Assembly: GCA_016195985.1 (NCBI GenBank)
Contig: JACPYP010000016.1
Location: forward strand, 1-64,000
Length of the DNA: 64,000 nt
Source: Acidobacteriota bacterium
GTDB lineage: Bacteria; Acidobacteriota; Holophagae; Holophagales; Holophagaceae
Direction: 5' to 3'
The translations under genes and the position numbers were made by a program. Below the pieces are notes generated by a model that made no database searches, was not told where the DNA came from, and saw only the letters and a list, made by a program, of their open reading frames with translations. Shown here piece after piece: positions 45,166 through 54,230 of this stretch (position 1 is its first letter; each line of letters begins with the position of its first letter).

Positions 45166-45855
45166 GAGAAAGGATCATACTCTTCCCCTATTTCACGGTA
45201 ATTCTGATTTCCTGCGGCCGGGATCGGCTTGCCAAGGTTTCATCGCGGTTTTGGGGGCCCCGGTCCCCTGAGATGCAGGCGGGGGCTCGATCCAGAACGC
45301 AGGGCCGGCGCAGGCCGTCCGGGCTGCGAATCCGGCGGGCGGATTTCCGGGCTGGATGGTGACGAAGCGCACAAAGCTGGAAAGGGCCGCGGATCTGCTG
45401 CCGCTCATTCCGGTCAGCCGCCAGGCTGAATTCGCATAATGCTGTTGATAGGTCGTTAAATCCGGTCAATAGATCTGTCTGGACAAGGAATATCTCGCCA
45501 AAAAAACACATGTGAAAACGAAAAAAGACCATATACAAGCGCAATTTTAGAAATCAGGCTTGCCCAGTCTTCTTTGAACCAAGTCGCCGGGCAGCCCTCA
45601 GGATTCCGATCTCACAGGGCCCCCCGCTCGCAAGCCGGATTGACCCCCTCCTCCTGGGCGGGGACAGATGAATGCCCATCGATGGATCCCTCGCGCCTGA
45701 CCGCGCGGGTGGGCATGGGTGAGCGCAGGTGGACCTAGGCTAGGGTGAGCCAGGGTGAGGTTGTCTGGCCCTGGAACGATTTAAAAATCAATGAAAACAA
45801 TCTTTAGGTTTCAAGAAATCCCATGCGAAAGACCTTCCTAAAAAAGGAGAGAACC
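45166..45855. promoter_or_regulatory. divergent intergenic region of the glucan locus
   Basis: These 690 bases separate the regulator from the rightward arm and hold no convincing gene. Visible features are a CACATGTG palindrome (45507-45514) within an A-rich tract, the AAAAAAGACCAT block at about 45521, and AGGGTGAG twice at 10-base spacing (45742, 45752), with a third GGGTGAG at 45717. Both promoters of the locus and regulator sites are expected here. Base content near 45240-45420 is coding-like, but the frames there match nothing recognisable. Confidence 0.45.
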
Positions 45856-47466
45856 ATGACGGCCCATCGATTCCGAGGCGTATTGGCGCTTCTGGCTGCC
45901 TTCACCATGGCCCTGTTGAGTGGTTGCGGCGGGAAATCCCGTCCCGACACTTCGTCCTCATTCATCTCCATCGCGCCGGTGGCCTGGACCTTGTACCCCG
46001 GCCAGTCAGAGCAGCTCGTGGTGACCCGCCACAATTCAGACGGCTCCAGCTCCGTGGTGAGTTCCGGCGTCGTTTTCGCGGCTTCGGCCGATGCCGTGGC
46101 CTCCGTCAGCGCCACTGGCCTGATGACGGGAGTCAGCGTGGGCACCGGCACCGTGACGGCCACGGTGGGCGACAAGACCGCGGACGCCGTGGTGAAGGTG
46201 ACACCGCTGTTCGCGGGCCCTGTCTTCACCGATGACTACGCGGCGGGAACGACCTTCGTGCCCTTCGGAGGCTCCGTCAATGACCTCGCGGTGGACCGGC
46301 TGGAGCACCACTCCTGGTCGGCCTCGCTGAAGGTGACGGTGCCCGCCGCGGGGTATACGGGCGGCGCTCTGAAGGCCGCCTCGCCCCAGAACATGTCACC
46401 CTACAACGCCGTGACGTTCTGGGCCAAGGCGAGCAAGGCGGTCACGCTTGCGACGGCGGGTTTCGGAGACAGCGCCACAGGCGATGTGCGCTTCAAGGCG
46501 GAGGTGGAGTCCCTCGCGCTCACGACTGAATGGGCCAAGTTTGTCATGCCCATCCCGGTTCCCGGGAAGCTCAGCGAGAATGCGGCCCTCTTCCATTTCG
46601 CGCAGGGCAGTTCAGGATCGGCCTATGCCATCTGGTTCGACGACATCCAGTACGAATACCTGGGAGCCTCGGCCCTTGGCGCGCCCGCCACTGCGGCGGT
46701 AGGCTGGCGCCCGATCAGCGTCGATCTCGGCAAGACCGCGGCGCTTCCCAGCGGGAACGGCAGCGGCAACACCGCGACCTACAGCCTTCCCGCCGTGAAG
46801 CTCGTCAACCTCGGCATCGGCTACTTCGACATCACCTCCGACGCGCCGGCCATCGCCACGCCGAACCTCGACGGCACCGTGAAGGGCTTGGCCTTCGGGG
46901 CCGCCCATCTCACCGCCAAGCTGGGCGGCCTCTCCGCCGGGACCGGCACCGTCACGGTGGCTCCCGCCAGCCCGACATCGGCGCCACCTGCTCCCACGGC
47001 GTCTGCGGGCAACGTGATCTCGCTGCTTTCGAAGGCCTACACGAACAGTCCGGTCGATACCTGGAATGCCAGCTGGGGCGTGGTCGGCGGTTTCTCGGAG
47101 GCGGTCATCGCCGGCGACAACATGAAGAAATACGCGAACCTCGGCTATGCAGGCATCGAGTTCGTCAGCCACCAGATCGACGCGGCGCAGATGGGCTACT
47201 TCCACATCGACATCTGGACGCCGGATATGACGGCCTTCCACGTGAAGCTCGTCGATTTCGGCCCCGACGGCGCCTACGGGGGAGGTGACGACACCGGTGT
47301 GGAGATCTCGGTTCCCGTGTCCGCCCTGCGGCAGTGGCAGAGCATCGACTTGCCGCTGAGCTCGTTCACCGGGCTGAAGCTCAAGAACCAGGCCCAGATC
47401 GTGATCGTGGGCGAGCCTTACGCGAACGGCACGGTCTTCATCGACAACGTCTACTACCACAAGTGA
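45856..47466 (+). CDS. lipoprotein with BIG2-like and putative glycan-binding domains
   Basis: This 536-residue lipoprotein has the lipobox LLSGC (Cys about 24). A BIG2-like domain follows (APVAWTLYPGQSEQLVVTRH through GTGTVTATVGDKTAD). A central jelly-roll-like domain includes FDDIQYEYLG. A second BIG2-like strand set ends TGTVTVAP. The C-terminal domain starts NVISLLSKAYTNSPVDTWNASWG and ends FIDNVYYHK. That last domain is paralogous to the end of the lipoprotein at 39617-41083. Likely a surface glycan-binding protein. ATG 45856 has GGAGAG upstream. The frame's earlier ATG at 45823 is less well placed. A strong hairpin terminator-like stem follows. Confidence 0.72.
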   Translation: MTAHRFRGVLALLAAFTMALLSGCGGKSRPDTSSSFISIAPVAWTLYPGQSEQLVVTRHNSDGSSSVVSSGVVFAASADAVASVSATGLMTGVSVGTGTVTATVGDKTADAVVKVTPLFAGPVFTDDYAAGTTFVPFGGSVNDLAVDRLEHHSWSASLKVTVPAAGYTGGALKAASPQNMSPYNAVTFWAKASKAVTLATAGFGDSATGDVRFKAEVESLALTTEWAKFVMPIPVPGKLSENAALFHFAQGSSGSAYAIWFDDIQYEYLGASALGAPATAAVGWRPISVDLGKTAALPSGNGSGNTATYSLPAVKLVNLGIGYFDITSDAPAIATPNLDGTVKGLAFGAAHLTAKLGGLSAGTGTVTVAPASPTSAPPAPTASAGNVISLLSKAYTNSPVDTWNASWGVVGGFSEAVIAGDNMKKYANLGYAGIEFVSHQIDAAQMGYFHIDIWTPDMTAFHVKLVDFGPDGAYGGGDDTGVEISVPVSALRQWQSIDLPLSSFTGLKLKNQAQIVIVGEPYANGTVFIDNVYYHK

Positions 47467-47469
47467 TCG

Positions 47470-47506
47470 CCAGGAGCGCCGCCTGGCCCGCGGGCGGCGC
47501 TCCTGG
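47470..47506 (+). terminator. probable intrinsic terminator after the lipoprotein gene
   Basis: A perfect 14-bp GC-rich stem (47470-47483 with 47493-47506) with a 9-base loop starts 3 bases after the stop codon. Only ACCTTT follows, so termination may be partial, which would favour higher expression of the lipoprotein than of downstream genes. Confidence 0.6.
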
Positions 47507-47661
47507 ACCTTTCGGTCGAACGCAAGGTCAGCCCGCGCGATTCCCGGCGGTCGATGCAGGGGTCGGGCCTCGCAGGATTGAGTGATCCACAAGCGATTCC
47601 AGGTTGTTGTCAACGGATTGTCCAGAGGCCATGGGCGCTGGGTATCAATGGGGAGGAAGTC

Positions 47662-48429
47662 ATGATCAAGGCGGTGAATATGGTTCGATGGGGTCTGGTG
47701 GCATGCCTCTGCGCGTCGCTTTCGCCCATGCGCGCCCAGGACACGGGGTTTTCCAAGGAATTCAAGTTCCGCCTTGGATACGCGCAAAACCCCAAGGACC
47801 ATATGCGGGCTCCGTACACCGGGTTCGGTCTCAACCTGGGCTATGGCATCGGGGTGGGCAGGCTCGGCCTCGAGTTGGGCTACTTCTACAAGACCGGCGA
47901 CACCTACATCACGCGGCCTGACGACTCGGCGCTGGGCGCGGCGCAGCTGCCGATGAATCCGGCCAAGTCCGTGGAGGACAAGCGCAACCAGCTGGCGGGG
48001 TTCTCGGTGCGCACGGCCTTCAGCCGAGAATTGGCTGAGAACTGGCGCTGGCAGGCGGGTCTGCAGTTCGGCGGAACCTTCAAGCACCAGTATGTGGGCG
48101 ATACGCAGAGCCTGCCCTGGGACGCCGGCACGGGCACCGCGGGTTGGCGGGATTTCTATCTGGGGACGCCCACCAAGGGGGGGCTGAATCCCACGCCCTT
48201 CGGCGGCGTGAGCTGGAAGGCGGACAAGGATTCCAGCGTCGAACTGAACCTCGTGCTCCTGAACTACCAGGCGATCGAGTACCACCATTTCGCAGGGACG
48301 GGCACGGTCTACGTCAGCAGCGCCTCGGGCCCCCACTCCTCGGTGGATACGGCCTTCCCCAGCGATTCGCTGGCGAAGAAGAACCGCCTCGTCCCCCACC
48401 TTGAAATCGCCTATGTGTTCCATTTCTAG
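47662..48429 (+). CDS. predicted outer-membrane beta-barrel protein
   Basis: This 255-residue exported protein has a signal peptide ending SPMRAQD. The rest is alternating strands rich in Gly and aromatics (EFKFRLGYAQNP, GFGLNLGYGIGVGRLGLELGYFYKTG, SVELNLVLLNYQAIEYH), ending in EIAYVFHF with a terminal Phe. It could be a small porin or an accessory barrel of the glucan locus. Its start has GGGAGGAA upstream. It lies 196 bases after the lipoprotein and 30 bases before the TonB receptor gene, so it is co-transcribed with the latter. Confidence 0.65.
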   Translation: MIKAVNMVRWGLVACLCASLSPMRAQDTGFSKEFKFRLGYAQNPKDHMRAPYTGFGLNLGYGIGVGRLGLELGYFYKTGDTYITRPDDSALGAAQLPMNPAKSVEDKRNQLAGFSVRTAFSRELAENWRWQAGLQFGGTFKHQYVGDTQSLPWDAGTGTAGWRDFYLGTPTKGGLNPTPFGGVSWKADKDSSVELNLVLLNYQAIEYHHFAGTGTVYVSSASGPHSSVDTAFPSDSLAKKNRLVPHLEIAYVFHF

Positions 48430-48459
48430 GCCCAACCCCCTGAATCCCGGAGATAGACC

Positions 48460-51400
48460 ATGAACATGCGCAACACACTCCAACTCTCCACCCTCGCGGT
48501 GATGCTGGCCGGTGGTGTGAGCCTGGTCGCGCAGACGACCACCGGAGCTCTGCGTGGCCAAGTGACGGACGAGGCTGGGAAGCCCGTGGCCAATGCCCGC
48601 GTCTCGCTGGAGAGCACAGCCCTCTTCCAGACGCGGGTCATCCTGACCGATGCTGACGGGACCTACCGCGCCCTCCTGCTCCCCGTGGGCAACTACACGA
48701 TCCGCGTGAGCGCCGAAGGGCTGCTCGGCAAGACCGCCAACGATGTCCGCGTGGGCGTGGGTTCCAACCTGGCCATGTCCTTCGTCCTGAAGCCCACGCA
48801 GGCCGCCGCCGCCGTGGTCGAAGTCGTCGGAACCACGGCCGCCGAGGCCAAGACCAGCGACAAGATCTCCGTCAACTACTCCGCCGATCAGCTGCTGAAG
48901 CTGCCCGTCTCCATGCAGGGATTCGATTCCATCACCAACATCGCCCCTGGCGTGGCCGGCTACGGAACAGCCGCCCGGGTCCGCGGGTCGGACACGAACC
49001 AGGTCCTCTACAGCGTCGATGGCATCAACGTGAAGGACGATTCCGGCAAGGCGGCCTCTCTCTACTCCCCCCTGCCTGATTCCATCGAGGATGTGCAAGT
49101 GGTCGCCTCCGGGCTGAACGCCCGCAACGGCCTGGTCAGCGGCGGCCAGGTCAACATGGTGACGAAGAGCGGCTCCAACACCTTCGAAGGCACTGTCCGG
49201 GCCAACATGTCCAGGGCCTCGATGGGCGCCGACTACTACCTCACCAACGCGGCGAACAACAGCAACCTCCTTCGCGAGGACCTCACCCACACGACCGACA
49301 TCACGATGAGCGGCCCCATCGTCAAGGATCGGCTCTGGTTCACGCTGGGGACCCGCTTCACGCCTTCCCAGGCCACGACGGGCCTCCTTGGCTACACGGT
49401 GCTGGGCATCCGGGAAGGGCAGACCTCGCCCATCCCCTGGAACACGGTCCGGACCATGCTCCATCCCATGTCCACCTATGGCCTGAATCCCGGCGTGGAC
49501 GCCGTGGTCAACGCCGGCGCCGGCGCTGGCTACGCCATCGACACGGAACAGGCGGGCACCCAGCTCAGCTCTTCCATCCGCTTCCAGAAGATCGAAGGGA
49601 AGCTGACCGGGATGATCTCGCCGAACCACGCCATGAGCTTCACCTACCTGACGGAGAAGACGACTCAGGGGAACGTCCAGGGGCAGAAGAACGCCGACCC
49701 CTGGGAGGGCAACATTCTCCGCGGCATCGGCGAGATGAAGACCGAAACCAAGGCCTACACGCTGTCCTGGAACGGCATCCTGGCGCCGAACTGGACCATC
49801 GAGGCGCGCACGACCTACGCGGCCATTTCAGCCAACGATGTGCCCAACCCGAACCCTGGCGTGGCCGTCTCGGGCTACTTCTCGACGGGGGATCCGACGC
49901 TGCGGCTCCGGGGCGAGAGCGGCCCCCATTCCTGGCTCGCCGACGAGGGCTACAACTACGGCCCCCTGCTCACCAACATGAGCACCTACATCAACCCGGA
50001 AAAACGGGGGAACCAGACGGCCACCGTGAACGTCAAGACCATCCAGGAATTCCACGGCAACCACGACATCGACATGGGAGGCGAGCGCGTCGCCACCCTC
50101 TACAACTTCGGCCGCACCAAGTTCGGCAACCGCGGCGTGTTCACGGGCGGATGGGAGCGGAATGCCGCCACGGGGCAGTACCTCTATCCCGTCTTCCGCC
50201 GGGGCGCCCAGGGGACCACGCCTTCGGAAATCCTCCAGATCGGGCCTGGCGAGAACCCGTCGGCGAACGGGTGGACCGCCTGGGATTCCATGCCCAACGG
50301 CCTGGGCACGCAGTCGCCCTTTCTCCATTGGGAGGCCATCCGCGGCCCCAGCGCCCACATGGAGCGGTTTTTCGACGACGCGGGCGACTCGAAGAACAGC
50401 ACCACTTCGTTCTGGCTGAACGACAACTGGACCATCAATCCCCAGTGGAATGTCATGGTGGGCGCCCGCATGAACAAGCTGGTCATGGAGGACCAGGGCG
50501 GCAACCACCTGCACGACATGAACATCTTCGAGCCCCGGTTCATGGTCAAGTTCAATCCGGATGGCAACAACAAGGAGGTGTTTTCCTTCTCCGCCGCCAA
50601 GTTGGCTTCGGCCTATTCGGATGCCGTCGCCAACAATTTCCGGGGGAACGCCTGGGAGGTTCGCACGGTCCACCTCTGGAGCGGCGCGGGGCTGAATCCG
50701 GGCATCGCGCAGCCAGGGTTCGACACGGCGGCTTCGGCCTCGGATGCCCCCACGGGCACCTACAACGGCTACACCTACACGGGCCAGAATATGCACGGTG
50801 TCCGCTGGGTGGACTACGCCACGCTGACGGACCCGAGCAACTACGGCCCGGCCTACGACATGCTTGACGCGCGCCAGACCTACCTTTCACCCGGCCTCAA
50901 AGCCCCCTACGCCATTGAGCTGAGCCTCGGTTATCAGCGGAACTACGATTCCGGCTACTTCCGCATCAATGGGACGCGCCGCACCTACAAGGACAACATC
51001 GTCGGCCCGATCCATGATTACGGCATGGCTTCCATGGTGCACATGGTGAGCCCGGCGCCGGGCGATCCGCTGCGCATCTGGAAGCAGGCCACGGTCTGGA
51101 AGAATTCGGAGTTCGACCGGATCTACACCGGGCTTGAAATGGTATTCCAGAAACAGCTGTCCGCCCGGTGGAGCATGATGGGCTCGTACACCTGGGATCA
51201 GTCGACCGGCACCAACGACCTGGACTACTACAGCTACAAGACGCTCCGCGAAAAGCTCCTGACTCCGGCGCAGCAGCGGGCTGCTGTGGGGCAGGGCGTC
51301 CTCAGCAGGAACCAGATCGCCCACCTGTTCCTGACCTACACGCTGCCCGTGGGAAAGGGCAACATCTCCTTCTCCGTCAAGGCGGATACGTGGCAGGGTG

Positions 51401-51885
51401 GCGTCATCCAGGCCCAGGGCTGGACGGACTACCGCACCCTTCCGGGCTTCGCGGCCCTGCAGTTGCCGAGCACGATCGGCGGCGAGCGCGTCACCGACGT
51501 CGACCAGCGGACGGGGAACTGGCAGACCTTCTTCCCCACCTACTATGGCGACATGGGCTCCTTCAAGACCGGCGTGGACTACTACCAGATCGGCGCCAAG
51601 CTCCAGTGGGACATTCCGATCGGGGTGGGCAAGGTGCGGATGATCGGCTACGTGACCTTGGACAACCTTTTCAATCACATGCTCATGACCAACGTGTACG
51701 GCTACTTCACCGGGGACTCGCCGAATCAGACCAACAATGTGGCGCCCGGCAGTGCCATGGCCCTCTTCTACAGCAACCGCTACTACGGTCAGACACCAGG
51801 GGACACCGGAGCCAAGTACGGCGACTACAACATGGGGTACGGCGGCCGCCGCGTCAGCGATTTCAGCTTCGGGTTCAAGTTCTAA
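48460..51885 (+). CDS. Oar-like TonB-dependent receptor with N-terminal carboxypeptidase-like domain
   Basis: This 1141-residue outer-membrane receptor has a signal peptide to about residue 25. A carboxypeptidase-regulatory-like domain at about 28-112 (GALRGQVTDEAGKPVANARVSL) precedes a plug of about 130-240 with VRGSDTNQVLYSVDGINVKD and VVASGLNARNGLVSGGQVNMVTKSG. A 22-stranded barrel ends in the typical terminal Phe (SDFSFGFKF). This is the Oar/Acidobacteria type. No SusD partner is adjacent, so it differs from Bacteroidetes SusC/D pairs. It would import glucan oligosaccharides into the periplasm. GGAG precedes the ATG. Confidence 0.9.
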   Translation: MNMRNTLQLSTLAVMLAGGVSLVAQTTTGALRGQVTDEAGKPVANARVSLESTALFQTRVILTDADGTYRALLLPVGNYTIRVSAEGLLGKTANDVRVGVGSNLAMSFVLKPTQAAAAVVEVVGTTAAEAKTSDKISVNYSADQLLKLPVSMQGFDSITNIAPGVAGYGTAARVRGSDTNQVLYSVDGINVKDDSGKAASLYSPLPDSIEDVQVVASGLNARNGLVSGGQVNMVTKSGSNTFEGTVRANMSRASMGADYYLTNAANNSNLLREDLTHTTDITMSGPIVKDRLWFTLGTRFTPSQATTGLLGYTVLGIREGQTSPIPWNTVRTMLHPMSTYGLNPGVDAVVNAGAGAGYAIDTEQAGTQLSSSIRFQKIEGKLTGMISPNHAMSFTYLTEKTTQGNVQGQKNADPWEGNILRGIGEMKTETKAYTLSWNGILAPNWTIEARTTYAAISANDVPNPNPGVAVSGYFSTGDPTLRLRGESGPHSWLADEGYNYGPLLTNMSTYINPEKRGNQTATVNVKTIQEFHGNHDIDMGGERVATLYNFGRTKFGNRGVFTGGWERNAATGQYLYPVFRRGAQGTTPSEILQIGPGENPSANGWTAWDSMPNGLGTQSPFLHWEAIRGPSAHMERFFDDAGDSKNSTTSFWLNDNWTINPQWNVMVGARMNKLVMEDQGGNHLHDMNIFEPRFMVKFNPDGNNKEVFSFSAAKLASAYSDAVANNFRGNAWEVRTVHLWSGAGLNPGIAQPGFDTAASASDAPTGTYNGYTYTGQNMHGVRWVDYATLTDPSNYGPAYDMLDARQTYLSPGLKAPYAIELSLGYQRNYDSGYFRINGTRRTYKDNIVGPIHDYGMASMVHMVSPAPGDPLRIWKQATVWKNSEFDRIYTGLEMVFQKQLSARWSMMGSYTWDQSTGTNDLDYYSYKTLREKLLTPAQQRAAVGQGVLSRNQIAHLFLTYTLPVGKGNISFSVKADTWQGGVIQAQGWTDYRTLPGFAALQLPSTIGGERVTDVDQRTGNWQTFFPTYYGDMGSFKTGVDYYQIGAKLQWDIPIGVGKVRMIGYVTLDNLFNHMLMTNVYGYFTGDSPNQTNNVAPGSAMALFYSNRYYGQTPGDTGAKYGDYNMGYGGRRVSDFSFGFKF

Positions 51886-51909
51886 GCAGCCTATGAGAAG
51901 GAGCAATCC

Positions 51910-52497
51910 ATGACTATCGCGCGCACCTGCATGCTAGGCCTCTTGGCCCTGCCCTTGGCCGCCCAATCCACGAATTTCAGCGCCGGAGGAGGCCTCATCC
52001 ATGGGCTGGACAGCTACAAGAAGGCCGTGAACGCCACCACCGGCCTGAACTTGAACGTCGGCTACGACACCTCGGTCTACAAATCGGGCATTCCGGCGCG
52101 CATCAGCCTGGGAGTGGGGCTCATGCCCGGCAAGGAGCAGAACGGCCTGAAGACCTCGCTGACCCTGTTCCAGCTTGCGGGAGATCTCCTGATCCAGACG
52201 GACGTCCAGGGCCTCCAGGGCGTCGTCGGCCTGTCGCTCAACAGCTACTCGGCCAAGTTTTCAGGCTACGAAAGCCCAGCGGCATCCGATGTGGAGCATC
52301 ACTTCCCGTTCCATGATGCCAAAGGCCTGAAGGGCGGTCTCCGTTTTGGGGTGGAATACGCGTTCAATGCGCGCTGGAACGGGCAGGCCCTGATCCAGGC
52401 CACGGAATTGGCCGGCCGGCAGCGCTTCGATCCGCTGATCCGGGAGGGCGGCATCAATCCGGCCTGGCTGGAAATCGGAGTCCGCTACAAATTCTGA
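51910..52497 (+). CDS. predicted outer-membrane beta-barrel protein
   Basis: This 195-residue exported protein has a signal peptide (MLGLLALPLAAQS) and beta strands such as GLNLNVGYDTSV, ARISLGVGLMPG, GGLRFGVEYAFNARW and LEIGVRYKF, the last with a C-terminal Phe. It is shorter than the other barrel of the locus (47662) and not obviously similar beyond composition. GAAGGAG precedes the ATG. It follows the TonB receptor by 24 bases and so belongs to the same transcript. Function is unknown. An accessory porin or assembly factor is possible. Confidence 0.6.
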   Translation: MTIARTCMLGLLALPLAAQSTNFSAGGGLIHGLDSYKKAVNATTGLNLNVGYDTSVYKSGIPARISLGVGLMPGKEQNGLKTSLTLFQLAGDLLIQTDVQGLQGVVGLSLNSYSAKFSGYESPAASDVEHHFPFHDAKGLKGGLRFGVEYAFNARWNGQALIQATELAGRQRFDPLIREGGINPAWLEIGVRYKF

Positions 52498-52618
52498 GCG
52501 TCTCATGCGCCGGTTCGGACTGCGGCCGTTTGAAGGCCCAGCGCTGGAACCGGCCTCGCCGCCAACACACTGATCGTTTGGAAGCCATTCAAGCCGCGCA
52601 GGCACGGAGGATGAATCC

Positions 52619-54106
52619 ATGGAAGCACAGGACCCTGGAACGGGGCGAACCTCTGGACGGGTGGAGGGAAGGCTTTCGTTCGGAGAGAAGGCCGGCTACT
52701 CGCTCGGGGACGCGGCCTCCAACTTCTATTGGAAGACCTTCGAGTTCTTCATCATCTTCTTCTACACGGATGTCTTCGGCATCTCAGCGGGCGCGGTCGG
52801 AACCATGATGCTGGTCACCCGCATCATGGACGCGGTGGCGGATCCGATCATGGGCAGCATCGCGGACCGGACGAGGACTCGCTGGGGCCACTTCCGGCCC
52901 TACCTGATCTGGTTTTCCGTTCCGCTGGCGTTCGCGGGAGTGCTGACGTTCACCACGCCCAACCTGGGGGGCGGGGGGAAGCTCGTCTATGCCTACCTGA
53001 CCTACTGCCTCCTGATGCTCCTCTACACCGCGGTGAACATTCCCTACAGCGCCCTGCTGGGCGTGATGACTCCGAATTCAAAGGAGCGGACCTCTCTGGC
53101 CTCCTTCCGCTTCGTGGGAGCGTTCTCCGTGGCCGTTCTGGTGCAGTATTGCACCCCGAGCCTGGCCCAGTGGTTCGGCATGGATGCCTCCCTGCGCGCA
53201 GGCCATCCCTTCCTGGCCCACCCCGTGGCCTGGGTGCGATGGTTCCTCTCCAAGGAGTTCCTCCTCCTGCCCTCGAATCTCATGAAGGGCTGGCAGCTGA
53301 CCCTGGCGCTCTATGGCGTGATCGCCGTGATCCTCTTCCTGATGTGTTTCGCCAGCACCCGCGAACGGGTGGTCCCGCCCGAAAACCAGAACCCCGACTT
53401 GAAGCGGGACATGCGGGACATGTTCACCAGCCGGGCTTTCCTGGTCATGCTGGGCGTCGCCATCATCATGATCAGTTCCTTTGTTCTCAAGGGATCGGTC
53501 TCCGCCTACTACTTCAAGTACTACGTCCACCGGAATGACCTGCTGGGGCCCTTCCTCGTTTCGAACGCGCTGGCCTTCCTGGCGGCGGTGATCATCGCTC
53601 CGTCGATCGCGAAGCGGTTCGACAAGAAGACCCTCTTCATGGGATCCATCGGCGTCGGCGGCCTGATCATCGCCGGTTTCTGGTTCGCAACCCCGGGGGA
53701 TGTGGCGCTCATGTTCGCCTTGCAGATCCTTTCCAGTTTCGTGATCGGATTCAACTCGCCGCTGCTGTGGGCCATGTTCGCGGACACGGCCGACGATTCC
53801 GAGTGGCGGCTGGGCCGCAGGAACACCGGACTCGTCTTCGCCTCCGCCATCTTCGGCACCAAGGTCGGGTTGGCCATCGGGGCCTGGGTGACGGGGTTGC
53901 TGTTGACCGGATTCGGTTACGTGGCGAACGTGGAGCAGACGGCCACGTCCCTGCTCGGAATCAGGCTCTCCATGAGCCTCTTCCCCGCCGCGATGCTGGT
54001 GCTCGCCGCCCTCCTGATGAAGGCCTATCCCCTCGATGACCAGCTGATGGTGCGGATCGAATCCGAGCTGAAGGCCCGGAAGACTGCGAGCCCAGATGAG
54101 CAGTAG
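52619..54106 (+). CDS. GPH-family (MelB-like) sugar:cation symporter
   Basis: This 495-residue inner-membrane protein with about twelve helices belongs to the glycoside-pentoside-hexuronide:cation symporter family of the MFS. It shows EKAGYSLGDAASNFYWKTFEFF, TRIMDAVADPIMGSIADRTRT and RWGHFRPYLIW, the conserved loop between helices 2 and 3. The second half has SSFVIGFNSPLLWAMFADTADDSEW, also typical. It would carry di- or oligosaccharides into the cytoplasm with Na+ or H+. The ATG has GGAGG 8 bases upstream. It sits between outer-membrane import genes and intracellular glucanases. Confidence 0.92.
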   Translation: MEAQDPGTGRTSGRVEGRLSFGEKAGYSLGDAASNFYWKTFEFFIIFFYTDVFGISAGAVGTMMLVTRIMDAVADPIMGSIADRTRTRWGHFRPYLIWFSVPLAFAGVLTFTTPNLGGGGKLVYAYLTYCLLMLLYTAVNIPYSALLGVMTPNSKERTSLASFRFVGAFSVAVLVQYCTPSLAQWFGMDASLRAGHPFLAHPVAWVRWFLSKEFLLLPSNLMKGWQLTLALYGVIAVILFLMCFASTRERVVPPENQNPDLKRDMRDMFTSRAFLVMLGVAIIMISSFVLKGSVSAYYFKYYVHRNDLLGPFLVSNALAFLAAVIIAPSIAKRFDKKTLFMGSIGVGGLIIAGFWFATPGDVALMFALQILSSFVIGFNSPLLWAMFADTADDSEWRLGRRNTGLVFASAIFGTKVGLAIGAWVTGLLLTGFGYVANVEQTATSLLGIRLSMSLFPAAMLVLAALLMKAYPLDDQLMVRIESELKARKTASPDEQ

Positions 54107-54230
54107 CGCGAACGGAATAGAATCCGCCCGCCGGACTTCCGGCCAGCCCTTGTCCGGGTGGTTCAGGGCCTCGCGGGCATTGATTTGGGCGAAGCAGGCG
54201 GGCCTCGTCCTGATCATCCGGAGCTTCGCC

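Noticed and set aside
45188-45544. A 118-residue minus-strand frame in the intergenic region of the glucan locus
   Set aside because: No family resemblance and no binding site. An overlapping second frame looks equally coding-like, so neither is supported.
46612-49629. A 1005-residue minus-strand open frame
   Set aside because: Antisense to the lipoprotein, barrel and TonB receptor genes, with no signal or motif. A by-product of high GC.
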